This document shows, one piece after another, positions 33,612 to 43,175 of a stretch of DNA of 64,000 nucleotides. Each line of letters opens with the position of its first letter. The stretch's first letter is position 1. The translations under genes were made by a program, and so were the position numbers. Under the pieces are notes generated by a model. It saw only the letters and a list, made by a program, of their open reading frames with translations, made no database searches and was not told where the DNA came from. The DNA comes from Archivesica marissinica (taxonomy: Eukaryota; Mollusca; Bivalvia; Venerida; Vesicomyidae): assembly GCA_014843695.1 (NCBI GenBank), contig CM026387.1, positions 66,384,139-66,448,138 on the forward strand, written 5' to 3'.

Positions 33612-33782
33612 GAGACATACGGTGAAGACCCATATATGAGTGGTGTTTATGCTGAGCATTTTGTGCACGGTTTACAGGGAGACCATAGTAGATATGTTCG
33701 AGCAAATGCAGGATGCAAGCACTTCGATGTCCACGGAGGGCCGGAAAACGTTCCAGCTCCGAGGTTTTCTTTTGATGCCAAG
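33612..33782 (+). CDS. GH3 exon 3: KH motif
   Basis: A 171-bp exon, phase 0-0, with acceptor CCTTGTAG and donor AAG|GTAACG. It encodes ETYGEDPYMSGVYAEHFV at the start, then AGCKHFDVHGGPE and PRFSFDAK. Lys193 and His194 (numbering from the ATG) form the conserved GH3 KH motif that binds substrate. The N-terminal ETYGEDP directly continues GRNQ of exon 2, as in the family. Confidence 0.93.
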
Positions 33783-33869
33783 GTAACGAATAATACTGAA
33801 TAGAGTGATTTGTATGTCAAACTCTTATTTTATAATTTATACAATTCATGTAGTTATATTAAAGATGCG

Positions 33870-34084
33870 TTTCCTAGTTATATTATAGTTCGCTCCTCGG
33901 ACCGGGAAGTATGTGAGATGGTACGGTGGTCGGCAGATCGGACAGGTGGGTTTTCTCCGGGTACTCCGGTGTCCTCCCACACGAATGACCACATATACGC
34001 TTCCATCTGCGCCAACGAGAGTGATTAATATAAGTTGTTAGAACTTGCTTCGCAATCGTTGTAAAATAAATAAAGTTTAAACTT
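33870..34084 (+). repeat. SINE S1, 5'-truncated, 19-bp flanking repeats
   Basis: S1 from box B (GTTCGCTCCTCGGACCGGG) to the tail. It is flanked by perfect 19-bp repeats TAGTTATATTAAAGATGCG (33851-33869 and 34085-34103). Between the left repeat and the S1 sequence lie 18 bp (TTTCCTAGTTATATTATA) that resemble the target site again, suggesting an aberrant 5' junction. Confidence 0.85.
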
Positions 34085-34104
34085 TAGTTATATTAAAGAT
34101 GCGC

Positions 34105-34122
34105 CCCCCCCCCCCCCCCCCG
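34105..34122. repeat. Poly(C) run
   Basis: About 17-18 consecutive C directly after the right 19-bp repeat of the SINE copy. The exact length is unreliable in any assembly. Confidence 0.9.
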
Positions 34123-34369
34123 GAAAAAATAACTTATGTATTATTGCGAAACTTTATTGATCCATCGATCTAAATTAAATATGTATAAACTATCCATGTA
34201 GTCCTTAACCATGCCATTGTCTTAATTAAGAAATTCACATAATAATAATTCGAAGTAGAACTGGTTGTACAATGTGTTACATTTATGAGACAATCGGAAA
34301 GGTTTCAACTAGATTTCGAAACAACTACTTTATTAACAGAGAATATGTCAACATTATAAGTAATTTGAG

Positions 34370-34551
34370 TACAGTCAAACCTGTCTTAAGCAGCCAGCCA
34401 AGGGAGTCATAGAAAGTTGCTGCTTAGCACAGGTGGCTGCTTAATAGAGGTCAACTATATACTAAAACGACCGATTGGGAATCTGGAAACTGGCTGCTTA
34501 ATACAGGTTGGCAGCTTAATGGAGGTGACCACTAACACAGGTTTGACTGTA
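34370..34551. mobile_element. MITE M3 (TA-flanked)
   Basis: Termini TACAGTCAAACCTGT and ACAGGTTTGACTGTA are inverted repeats. Internal GGCTGCTTAATA words recur. It is 182 bp, non-coding, and typical of Tc1/mariner-type MITEs. It ends 10 bp before GH3 exon 4, so it occupies the acceptor's branch-point region. 34123-34369 has nothing else. Confidence 0.88.
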
Positions 34552-34561
34552 TAACATACAG

Positions 34562-34653
34562 GTATCGGACAGGGATTGGAGACTTACGTTCTTACCAGCA
34601 TTTCGTGCTTGTGTTCGAGCTGGAACGTACAGTCTTATGTGCAGTTACAATAG
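34562..34653 (+). CDS. GH3 exon 4
   Basis: A 92-bp exon, phase 0 in, 2 out, with acceptor ACATACAG and donor AATAG|GTACAG. It encodes VSDRDWRLTFLPAFRACV and YSLMCSYN, matching the conserved GH3 strand/helix before the catalytic Asp. A MITE lies immediately upstream and a minisatellite starts 7 bp after the exon. Confidence 0.92.
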
Positions 34654-34660
34654 GTACAGT

Positions 34661-34940
34661 GTTACGTCATTTATTATGTAATATATATATCAGTTCATTT
34701 AATTAATCGTCCTTATGCACGAAGCTCCTTAAATGTGTCGCTGCCTATGAGTTACGTCATTTATTATGTAATACAATATATATATATATCAGTTCATTTA
34801 ATTATTCGTCCTTGTGCATGAAGCTCCTTATATTTGTCGCTGCCTATGAGTTACGTCAATTATTATGTGCATGTAATAGATAGTTCACTTAATTTAATTC
34901 ATCTAAAATCCACATGAGCTCTTTGTGTCGCTGCCTATAA
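34661..34940. repeat. Minisatellite, 90-99-bp unit, three copies
   Basis: Units start GTTACGTCATTTATTATG near 34661, 34751 and 34850 and end in TGTCGCTGCCTATGAG. It begins within the donor region of exon 4. 34941-35502 shows no further feature. Confidence 0.85.
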
Positions 34941-35502
34941 ACTCCAAATACATTATTTCTGTAAACTTAGGAGTGAGCGTATTTAGAGGAGTCGGTCAAT
35001 TTCCCTGACCTATATACATTTCAGATACATCTATCGTAGATAAATTGCCTTTTCTGTTCATTTGGCACATTATTTTACGACTGTAAACTTGAATAGTATA
35101 AAGTTGGGTATCACTAAATAGCGGAAAGAACTTGTTTCAGCTGAAATAACATTCGGGAAGGGCCGTAACTAATGTTGCTAGAACTTAGTTTAAACATATT
35201 TTATTTTATCAATATTTACATCATGTTGTAACATTAATATACAAGAACAAATGGATTAAATCGGAAGCTAGTAGCTTATTTAGATTTTCTCCATGCTAGA
35301 ACTTGTGGGCCGACCCGTTTGCCTTTATTTAATTAGTCATGTTTTGTATTCACATGTATATTTAAAAGGATTCGAGCAATAAAATATGATTAAAAGAAAT
35401 AACTTTCGCCATGGAAACAACTTAGTGATATCAGCCGGATTTATGTTAAATGTGGTAGCTTTCTATGTTATTGCAATGTATATACATGTAATCTATCTTC
35501 AG

Positions 35503-35726
35503 CGTGAACGGTATACCAGCTTGTGCAAATCACAAGTTACTCACCAATATTTTGAGAGATGAGTGGGGATTTAAGGGTTATGTTATAAGCGACGAAAAAG
35601 CTCTAGAGAACATTATTTACTGGCACCACTACCTTGAAACACGGGTAGACACTGCGGTAGCGTGCATCGAGGCTGGCTGTAATATAGAACTGTCTGGAAA
35701 CGATCCATACGTATATGATGCAATTG
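35503..35726 (+). CDS. GH3 exon 5: catalytic nucleophile
   Basis: A 224-bp exon, phase 2 in, 1 out, with acceptor TATCTTCAG and donor ATTG|GTACAT. It encodes VNGIPACANHKLL, LRDEWGFKGYVISDEKALEN and EAGCNIELSG. Asp275 in VISDE is the expected GH3 nucleophile. This is the clearest single exon for family assignment. Confidence 0.95.
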
Positions 35727-35785
35727 GTACATATTATTTAATATTTACTTGTATATATACTGCAAAACTATACAGACATGATAGA

Positions 35786-36075
35786 CAGACGGATCTGTAG
35801 TCCAGTGGTAGCACGCTGGACTGGTAATCCAGGGATCGCAAGTTCGATCCCCCGTCTGACCATAATAAAATTAACAGTCTTTCATATGGGACGTTAAACC
35901 GAGGTCTTGTGTCGGTGCTTTACACCGTGCACGTAAAAGAACCAGAGGAGATTCTGGGATTGGTCTCTGTCTGTATCATGCACTATCCTCCAAAATCTAA
36001 AATAACTAATCTCTTCAGGAGGCGTCGCTCATATGGACAACCAGTAGCGATGATAAATAAACGTAAAACACACAC
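35786..36075 (+). repeat. SINE S2, full length, 10-bp target duplication
   Basis: Head CAGACGGATCTGTAGTCCAG (first bases shared with the repeat), box B AGTTCGATCCCCCGTCTG, body and tail ACCAGTAGCGATGATAAATA, then (CA)n. Flanking ACATGATAGA occurs at 35776-35785 and 36076-36085. Confidence 0.92.
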
Positions 36076-36309
36076 ACATGATAGATTGATTATAAGATGA
36101 TATTTGATATTTATACTAGTACATGAAGTTAGCATATACTTGTATTAAGTACTAAATGTATCTTACCACAAGTATGAAAGAACATTGCATTCTACCACAA
36201 TTTGGTATGCAAGTTTCTTGCATGTCTAAAATTAAAACAGTATCCATTGGTCTATTTTGTATATGATTATCACCGACATGTTCGGTGTTTTGGCGCCGTC
36301 TGTGCAGTG

Positions 36310-36558
36310 CCAGTTTAAACTTTATTTCTTTTACAACGATTGCGAAGCAAGTTTTAGCAACTTATATTAATCATTCTCGTTGGCACGGATGAAGCGTAAC
36401 TGTGATCATTCGTGTGGGCGGAAACCGGAGTACCCGGAGAAAACCCACCTGTCCGATCTGGCGACCACCGTAATGTGAACATCTCACATACATCCGAAGA
36501 TCGAACCCGGGTTGCATTGGTGAGACGCGAGTGTGCTAATCACTGCGTTAATCGGACA
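36310..36558 (-). repeat. SINE S1, inverted
   Basis: Minus strand: CTGTCCGATTAACGCAGTG, box B GGTTCGATCTTCGG, body GACAGGTGGGTTTTCTCCGG, tail GATTAATATAAGTTGC...AATCGTTGTAAAAGAAAT. It contains a small insertion (ATGTGAACATC) in the body. 36559-36845 has nothing recognised. Confidence 0.88.
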
Positions 36559-36845
36559 GTGGCAGTTCTCAGTAACCAATGGATGGACTTTATGAAACTT
36601 AAAATCAATATTATCACCTTAGTGTGGTGGTACACGTGCACTCGTTGCCGGGGTTGACCCAATAACACCAGAGTCATTGAATTGACTAATCCACGAATAT
36701 GTCCACCCAGAGCCGGTTCGGCGATGGATATCAATTCATTGAGCTTGCTAGTTACTCATTGTGTGTACGTTGATTTTTCCTCTATTGTTTATAATATATT
36801 TATAGTTTAATTAGTGTGGGGTTTTTAATAAGTCCATATACCTTG

Positions 36846-37040
36846 TACAGTCTACATCCGTTATGTGGAATTCCGTCTTACCAAACAAAATACTTCAACT
36901 TAACCGAAGTTTGACTTAACGAAATTCGAGATATCCAGTTTTATGTAAAACGATAGTGTCTGAAACGGGACTTTGATCCGACTTCGAGATAACCGAAGAA
37001 TTCGACATAACCAATTTTGACATAACGGATGCAGACTGTA
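36846..37040. mobile_element. MITE M1 copy 2
   Basis: Termini TACAGTCTACATCCGTTATG and, reverse-complemented, TACAGTCTGCATCCGTTATG. Internal GTGTCTGAAACGGGACTTTG as in copy 1. Its ends match each other better than those of copy 1, so it may be younger. Confidence 0.88.
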
Positions 37041-37149
37041 TAGTGTATTTTGGATATGTGTGTCCTAGTATTATACTGTCTATTCAATGAAAACAAAGAA
37101 TTATGTCAGAATATACAGCATTCTGGTGACAAGTGCTGTATTATCAACT

Positions 37150-37407
37150 CCGGCTGTCATATTAGTGCAGTGGTTAGCGCGCTCACTTCTCACCAATGCA
37201 ACCCTGGTTCGATCCTCGGACCGGGAAGTATGTGAGATGGTACAGTGGTCGGCAGATCGGACAGGTGGGTTTTCTCATGGTAGTCCGGTTTCCTCCCACA
37301 CGAATGACCACATAAAATTATACGCTTTCATCCGCACCAACAAGAGTGATTAATATAAGTTGTTAGAACTTGCTTCGCAATCGTTGTAAAATAAATTAAA
37401 TTTAACC
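37150..37407 (+). repeat. SINE S1, 9-bp target duplication
   Basis: Head CCGGCTGTCATATTAGTGC, box B GGTTCGATCCTCGG, body, tail GTGATTAATATAAGTTG...AATCGTTGTAAAATAAA. Flanking TTATCAACT occurs at 37141-37149 and 37408-37416. Confidence 0.9.
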
Positions 37408-37545
37408 TTATCAACTACCTTAAGTTTAGTTTTGCAAATTATTTTGGTTGAGACATATATGTTGTTACCAATGTATACATATACATTGTCATTTACATTT
37501 TACAGTTTATTAATATGAAAGTATATAGTAATTGTATTGATATAT

Positions 37546-37925
37546 CTTGCAGACTATTGTGAGGATCTGATACATTGTAAATTCTTGCAGACTATTGTGA
37601 GGATCGGATAAATTGTAAATTATTGCAGACTATTGTGAGGATCGGATACATTGTAAATTCTTGCAGACTATTGTGAGGATCGGATAAATTGTAAATTATT
37701 GCAGACTATTGTGACGATCGGATACATTGTAAATTATTGCAGACTATTGTGAGAATCGGATACATTGTAAATTATTGCAGACTATTGTGAGAATCGGATA
37801 AATTGTAAATTATTGCAGACTATTGTGAGAATCGGATACATTGTACATTTTTACAGACTATTGTGACGATCGGATAAATTGTAAATTATTGCAGACTATT
37901 GTGAGGATCGGATACATTGTACATT
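37546..37925. repeat. Minisatellite, 38-bp unit, about 10 copies
   Basis: The unit contains TTGCAGACTATTGTGAGGAT and CGGATACATTGTAAATTA. Each copy carries TTGCAG|A, a potential splice acceptor, and the array stops 19 bp before the true acceptor of exon 6. Multiple competing AG sites are therefore lined up ahead of the exon. Confidence 0.95.
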
Positions 37926-37944
37926 TATGTTCCTGCGTATACAG

Positions 37945-38195
37945 GTGAGGCAGTTAAACAAGGAAAGCTGTCTGAGATATTGGTCAGGGAACGAGTGAAG
38001 CCCCTTTTCTACACACGCATGCGCCTAGGCGAGTTTGACCCTCCTGAGATGAACCCCTATCTAGAGTATAACTTGTCCCTTGTACAGAATCCAGCTCACA
38101 GGGAACTTTCTGTCAAGGCTGCCATGCAGACATTTGTACTGCTGAAGAACAACAACAAACTACTACCCATACAGAAACATTTCAACAAAATAGCC
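37945..38195 (+). CDS. GH3 exon 6
   Basis: A 251-bp exon, phase 1 in, 0 out, with acceptor GTATACAG and donor GCC|GTAAGT. It encodes EAVKQGKLSEILVRERVKPL, RMRLGEFDPPEMNPY and then AAMQTFVLLKNNNKLLPIQ. This is the end of the GH3 TIM-barrel domain and the linker into the C-terminal alpha/beta sandwich. Confidence 0.94.
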
Positions 38196-38295
38196 GTAAG
38201 TAGACAGTTTCGGCCATGCACCTTAAAATACATCAATTTTGATATACTAGTAATTGTATTGTTGTATTTGTATCTTTCGGATTATGAAGTAAACG

Positions 38296-38470
38296 GTGGA
38301 CTCCGCCGTGGTCGATCTGTTAAGGTTGTTGACTTTAAATCACTTGACCCTCACCGCTGCAGGTTCGAATCCCACCGGTGGTGTCGAATTATATAGAGGA
38401 AGTTATCCAACTGGCTTGCAGAAGGTCAATGGTTCTACTCTGGTGTCCGTCCGTGTCTGAAATGCTTGAA
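38296..38470 (+). repeat. SINE S3, well-preserved head
   Basis: CTCCGCCGTGGTCGATCTG, TTAAGGTTGTTGACTT, CTCACCGCTGCAGGTTCGAA with TCCCACCGG make a readable class II tRNA-like head. AGGAAGTTATCCAACTGGC and GGTTCTACTCTGGTGTCCG follow. Confidence 0.75.
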
Positions 38471-38493
38471 GGGGGATAAAGTGAATCTAGTAC

Positions 38494-38608
38494 CTCCATA
38501 GAGTTGCAGATAAGGAAATCCCACCCGCCGACCAAAGATGCGTGCAATGATTACTACTCTGAATCGTCAGCCCTCGTGTGGGATTTCCTTATCTGCAACT
38601 CTATGGAG
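38494..38608. mobile_element. Foldback element with perfect 31-bp arms
   Basis: The arms at 38494-38524 and 38578-38608 begin CTCCATAGAGTTGCAGATAA and are exact reverse complements over 31 bp, around a 53-bp centre. No clear target duplication was seen. It lies in GH3 intron 6, just before an S2 copy. Confidence 0.85.
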
Positions 38609-38618
38609 ATGGTAGATG

Positions 38619-38916
38619 AATACAGACGAATATGTAGTCCAGTGGTAACACGCTGGACAGGTAATCCAGTGATCACAGGTTCGATCCCCCGTCTGACCCT
38701 AATAAAATTAACATTCTTTCAGATGGGACTTTAAACCGAGGTCTCGTGTCGGTGCTTTACAACGTACACGTAAAAGAACCAGAGGAGACTCTGGAATGGA
38801 TCTCTGTCTGTATCATTGCACTATCCTCCAAAAATCTAAAATGACCAATCTCTTCAGGAGGCGTCACTCATATGGGCAACCGGTAGCGACGATACATAAA
38901 CGTAAAACACACGCAC
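38619..38916 (+). repeat. SINE S2, full length, 10-bp target duplication
   Basis: Head CAGACGAATATGTAGTCCAG, box B GGTTCGATCCCCCGTCTG, body TTTAAACCGAGGTCTCGTGT, tail CCGGTAGCGACGATACATAA. Flanking ATGGTAGATG occurs at 38609-38618 and 38917-38926. Confidence 0.92.
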
Positions 38917-39178
38917 ATGGTAGATGTATTTTCTCACCTTTCTTATGTTTTTGATGCACTTTACAACTTATGCCAGCCTATTTATACACACATCAATGGC
39001 ATATGAATTTACTATAAAGTGATGAGGTCATTGGTATGTCACTATCATATTCCCTCCCAGTGACTTAAAACATATGCATTTAAATGAGAATGGAATATCA
39101 TAGGATGGTGTCATATTTTTCACATATTTGTTTGAATACTGGTGAAAAACATTCACGTCAAGTTATGGTGCATTTCAG

Positions 39179-39401
39179 ATTATTGGTCCCATGGCGGACA
39201 ATTTGCAACAATTGTATGGAGATTACTCAGCTGACGTAGACTCTAAATATGCCAAAACTCCATTACAAGGTTTACGTAGTATGGCAGACTCGGTAAACTA
39301 TGCCACGGGATGTCCTGATAACAAATGTGAACACTACACAGCTGGCGATGTCAAAAATGCTGTGACGGGTGTACAGTTGGTGATCATTTGTGTTGGCACA
39401 G
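39179..39401 (+). CDS. GH3 exon 7, last exon found
   Basis: A 223-bp exon, phase 0 in, 1 out, with acceptor TGCATTTCAG and donor CACAG|GTATGC. It encodes IIGPMADNLQQLYGDYS, SMADSVNYATGCPDN and a hydrophobic strand VQLVIICVGTG, the start of the GH3 C-terminal domain. The family continues with a conserved segment containing a Glu-rich GEGxDR-type motif. I did not find it in the remaining 24.6 kb, so the exon lies outside the window or in the assembly gap. Confidence 0.93.
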
Positions 39402-41021
39402 GTATGCAACTTATGATCTGTTAAGATTTATCAAGATTACTTTACTTTTATAGAACGGTAATTGAAAACAAAACTTGAAACAAAACGTATAACCCACCCA
39501 CAAACCCCCACCACAACCCACGTCTGCCCAGGCCCAGCTATATCTCCACACCAGCTTGATTAGTACCCACTGCCCAGGCCCAGCTATATCTCCACACCAG
39601 CTTGATTAGTACCATGTCTGCCCAGGCCCAGCTATATCTCCACACCAGCTTGAAGTACCCTCCCAGGCCCAGCTATCCCACACCAGCTGATTAGTACCCA
39701 GGCCCACAATCCCACACCAGCTTGATTAGTACCTATATCTCCACACCGCGATAGTACGTCTGCCCAGGCCCAGCTATATCTCCACACCAGCTTGATTAGT
39801 ACCCACTCCCAGGCCCAGCTATATCTCCAACCAGCTTGATTAGTACCATGTCTGCCCAGGCCCAGCTATATCTCCACACCTGCTTGATTAGTACCCACTA
39901 CCCAGGCCCAGCTATATCTCCACACCTGCTTGATTAGTACTGTCTCCACAGGCCCAGCTATATCTCCACACCTGCTTGATTAGTACCGTCTCCACAGGCC
40001 CAGCTATATCTCCACACCAGCCTGATTAGTACCGTCTCTGCCCAGGCCCAGCTATATCTCCACACCAGCTTGATTAGTACCGTGTCTGCCCAGGCCCAGC
40101 TATATCTCCACACCAGCTTGATTAGTACTTCTCCACAGGCCCAGCTATATCTCCACACCAGATTGATTAGTACCGTGTCTGCCCAGGCCCAGCTATATCT
40201 CCACACCAGCTTGATTAGTACCGTGTCTGCCCAGGCCCAGCTATATCTCCACACCAGCTTGATTAGTACCGTCTCCCCAGGCCCAGCTATATCTCCACAC
40301 CAGCATTATTAGTACGTCTCCAGGCCCAGCTATATCTCCACACCAGCACCCACAGCTATATTCCACACCATGATATACTCCAATATATCACACTATTATA
40401 CCCAGGCCCAGCTATACCACACCGCTGATTAGTACCTCAGGCCCACTAATCCCACACCGCTGATTAACCACTCCACCCAATATCCCACACCGTGATTATA
40501 CTCCCAGCAGCATATCTCCACGCTGAAGCTCCAGAGCTAATCCCCATTGTAGTACTGATTAACCTGTCTGCCCAGCCCAGCTATATCTCCACACCAGCTT
40601 GATTAGTACCTGTCTCCCAGGCCCAGCTATATCTCCACACCAGCTTGATTAGTACCGTCTCCCCAGGCCCAGCTATATCTCCACACCAGCTATTAGTCCT
40701 CCAGGCCCAGCTATATCCCACACCACTGATTTACCCCCAGCCCACTATATCTCCACACCAGCTGATTACCAGCCCAGCTATATCCCATACCGTGTCTGCC
40801 CAGGCCCAGCTATATCTCCCCACCAGCTTGATTAGTACCGTCTCCCCAGGCCCAGCTATATCTCCACACCAGCTTGATTAGTACCGTCTCCCCAGGCCCA
40901 GCTATATCTCCACACCAGCTTGATTAGTATCGTGTCTGCCCAGGCCCAGCTATATCTCCACACCAGCTTGATTAGTACCCACTGCCCAGGCCCAGCTATA
41001 TCTCCACACCAGCTTGATTAG

Positions 41022-41380
41022 TAATAATGAATGAATGGTGTTTTACGGCGCATCGACATCTAAGGTCATGTAGCGCGCATTAAAGTTATGTTTATTGTCG
41101 AGTGTATGAAATAAAATTCTATATAAGTATATGCATTACGTAAAAATTAATACTAAGAAGTTATAAAGACGTAAGATTAATTATAGGTAATATATGAATG
41201 AATGATTACTACAAAGGCATGATTAACAATTGATATCACAGCTTATTATAAATTCCTATTGCCTTGATAAATGATATGATGTACTCTACTCTGATAGAGT
41301 CGAAGAGTTTTTTAATGTTGTCCACATTGTAGTACTGCAACCGGATTGGTTGAAGGTCAACACAGTGTATTAAGATGACA
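41022..41380. repeat. Non-satellite insert in satellite D, copy 1
   Basis: About 360 bp starting TAATAATGAATGAATGGTG and containing TTTTACGGCGCATCGACATC, ending CAACACAGTGTATTAAGATG. It has no coding potential and may be the 3' end of a retroelement (inference). It is near-identical to 42817-43175. Confidence 0.9.
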
Positions 41381-42816
41381 GCTATTTCTCCACACAAGCT
41401 TGATTAGTATTGTCTCCACAGGCCCAGCTATATATCCACACCAGCTTGATTAGTACCGTGTCTCCCCAGGCCCAGCTATATCACCACACCAGCCTGATTA
41501 GTACTGTGTCTCCCCAGGCCCAGCTATATCTCCACACCAGCTTGATTAGTACCGTGTCTCCCCAGGCCCAGCTATATCTCCACACCAGCCTGATTAGTAC
41601 CGTATCTGCCCAGGCCCAGCTATATCTCCACACCAGCTTGATTAGTACCGTGTCTCCCCAGGCCCAGCTATATCTCCACACCAGCCTGATTAGTACCCCA
41701 CCACCCCAAAGTACCTCTGCCCAGGCCCAGCTATATCTCCACACCAGCCTGATTAGTACCCACTGCCCAGGCCCAGCCATATCTCCACACCAGCTTGATT
41801 AGTACCCACTCTCCAGGTCCAGCTATATCTCCACACCAGCTTGATTAGTACCCACTCCCCAGGCCCAGCTATATCTCCACACCAGCTTGATTAGTACCCA
41901 CTCCCCAGGTCCAGCTATATCTCCACACCAGCTTGATTAGTACCCACTCCCCAGGCCCAGCTATATCTCCACACCAGCTTGATTAGTACCGTGTCTCCCC
42001 AGGCCCAGCTATATCTCCACACCAGCTTGATTAGTACCCACTCCCCAGGCCCAGCTATATCTCCACACCAGCTTGATTAGTACCGTCTCCACAGGCCCAG
42101 CTATATCTCCACACCTGCTTGATTAGTACCGTCTCCACAGGCCCAGCTATATCTCCACACCAGCTTGATCAGTACTGTCTCCACAGGCCCAGCTATATCT
42201 CCACACCAGCTTGATTAGTACCGTCTCCACAGGCCCAGCTATATCTCCACCCAGCTTGATTAGTACCGTGTCTGCCCAGGCCCAGCTATATCTCCACACC
42301 AGCCTGATTAGTACCATGTCTGCCCAGGCCCAGCTATATCTCCACACCAGCTTGATTAGTACCGTGTCCCCAGGCCCAGCTATATCTCCACACCAGCTTG
42401 ATTAGTACCGGTCTCCCAGGCCCAGCTATATCTCCACACCAGCTTGATTAGTACCGTCTCCCAGGCCCAGCTATATCTCCACACCAGCTTGATTATACCT
42501 CTCCCAGGCCCAGCTATATCTCCACACCAGCTTGATTAGTACCACTCCCCAGGCCCAGCTATATCCACACCAGCTTGATTAGTACCGTGTCTGCCCAGGC
42601 CCAGCTATATCTCCACACCAGCTTGATTAGTACCGTCTCCCCAGGCCCAGCTATATCTCCACACCAGCTTGATTAGTACCGTCTCCCCAGGCCCAGCTAT
42701 ATCTCCACACCAGCTTGATTAGTATCGTGTCTGCCCAGGCCCAGCTATATCTCCACACCAGCTTGATTAGTACCCACTGCCCAGGCCCAGCTATATCTCC
42801 ACACCAGCTTGATTAG

Positions 42817-43175
42817 TAATAATGAATGAATGGTGTTTTACGGCGCATCGACATCTAAGGTCATGTAGCGCGCATTAAAGTTATGTTTATTGTCGAGTGT
42901 ATGAAATAAAATTCTATATAAGTATATGCATTACGTAAAAATTAATACTAAGAAGTTATAAAGACGTAAGATTAATTACAGGTAATATATGAATGAATGA
43001 TTACTACAAAGGCATGATTAACAATTGATATCACAGCTTATTATAAATTCCTATTGCCTTGATAAATGATATGATGGACTCTACTCTGATAGAGTCGAAG
43101 AGTTTTTTAATGTTGTCCACATTGTAGTACTGCAACCGGATTGGTTGAAGGTCAACACAGTGTATTAAGATGACA
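42817..43175. repeat. Non-satellite insert in satellite D, copy 2
   Basis: Second copy of the 360-bp segment, offset by 1795 bp, with only a few substitutions noted (for example ATTATAGG versus ATTACAGG, ATGATGTAC versus ATGATGGAC). It was duplicated together with flanking satellite. Confidence 0.92.

Larger units (their letters stand above)
19138..39401 (+). other. Gene locus: GH3 beta-xylosidase-like hydrolase (5' part)
   Basis: Seven coding exons, all GT-AG with matching phases: 19138-19448, 30589-30748, 33612-33782, 34562-34653, 35503-35726, 37945-38195 and 39179-39401. They give 477 codons plus one base of the next codon. The product is a secreted glycoside hydrolase family 3 protein of the animal beta-xylosidase / alpha-arabinosidase-like type. 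Such enzymes release xylose or related sugars from plant or algal polysaccharides, which fits a digestive role. Animal members are about 700-800 residues, so roughly a third is missing. It was not found between 39.4 and 64 kb, where satellites occupy most of intron 7. The introns contain every repeat class in the window. Confidence 0.88.

Noticed and set aside
35786..35860. tRNA genes at the SINE heads (for example 3948, 20994, 26459, 35786, 38619)
   Set aside because: The cloverleaf is only approximate and each head is fused to a conserved SINE body and tail, often with target duplications.
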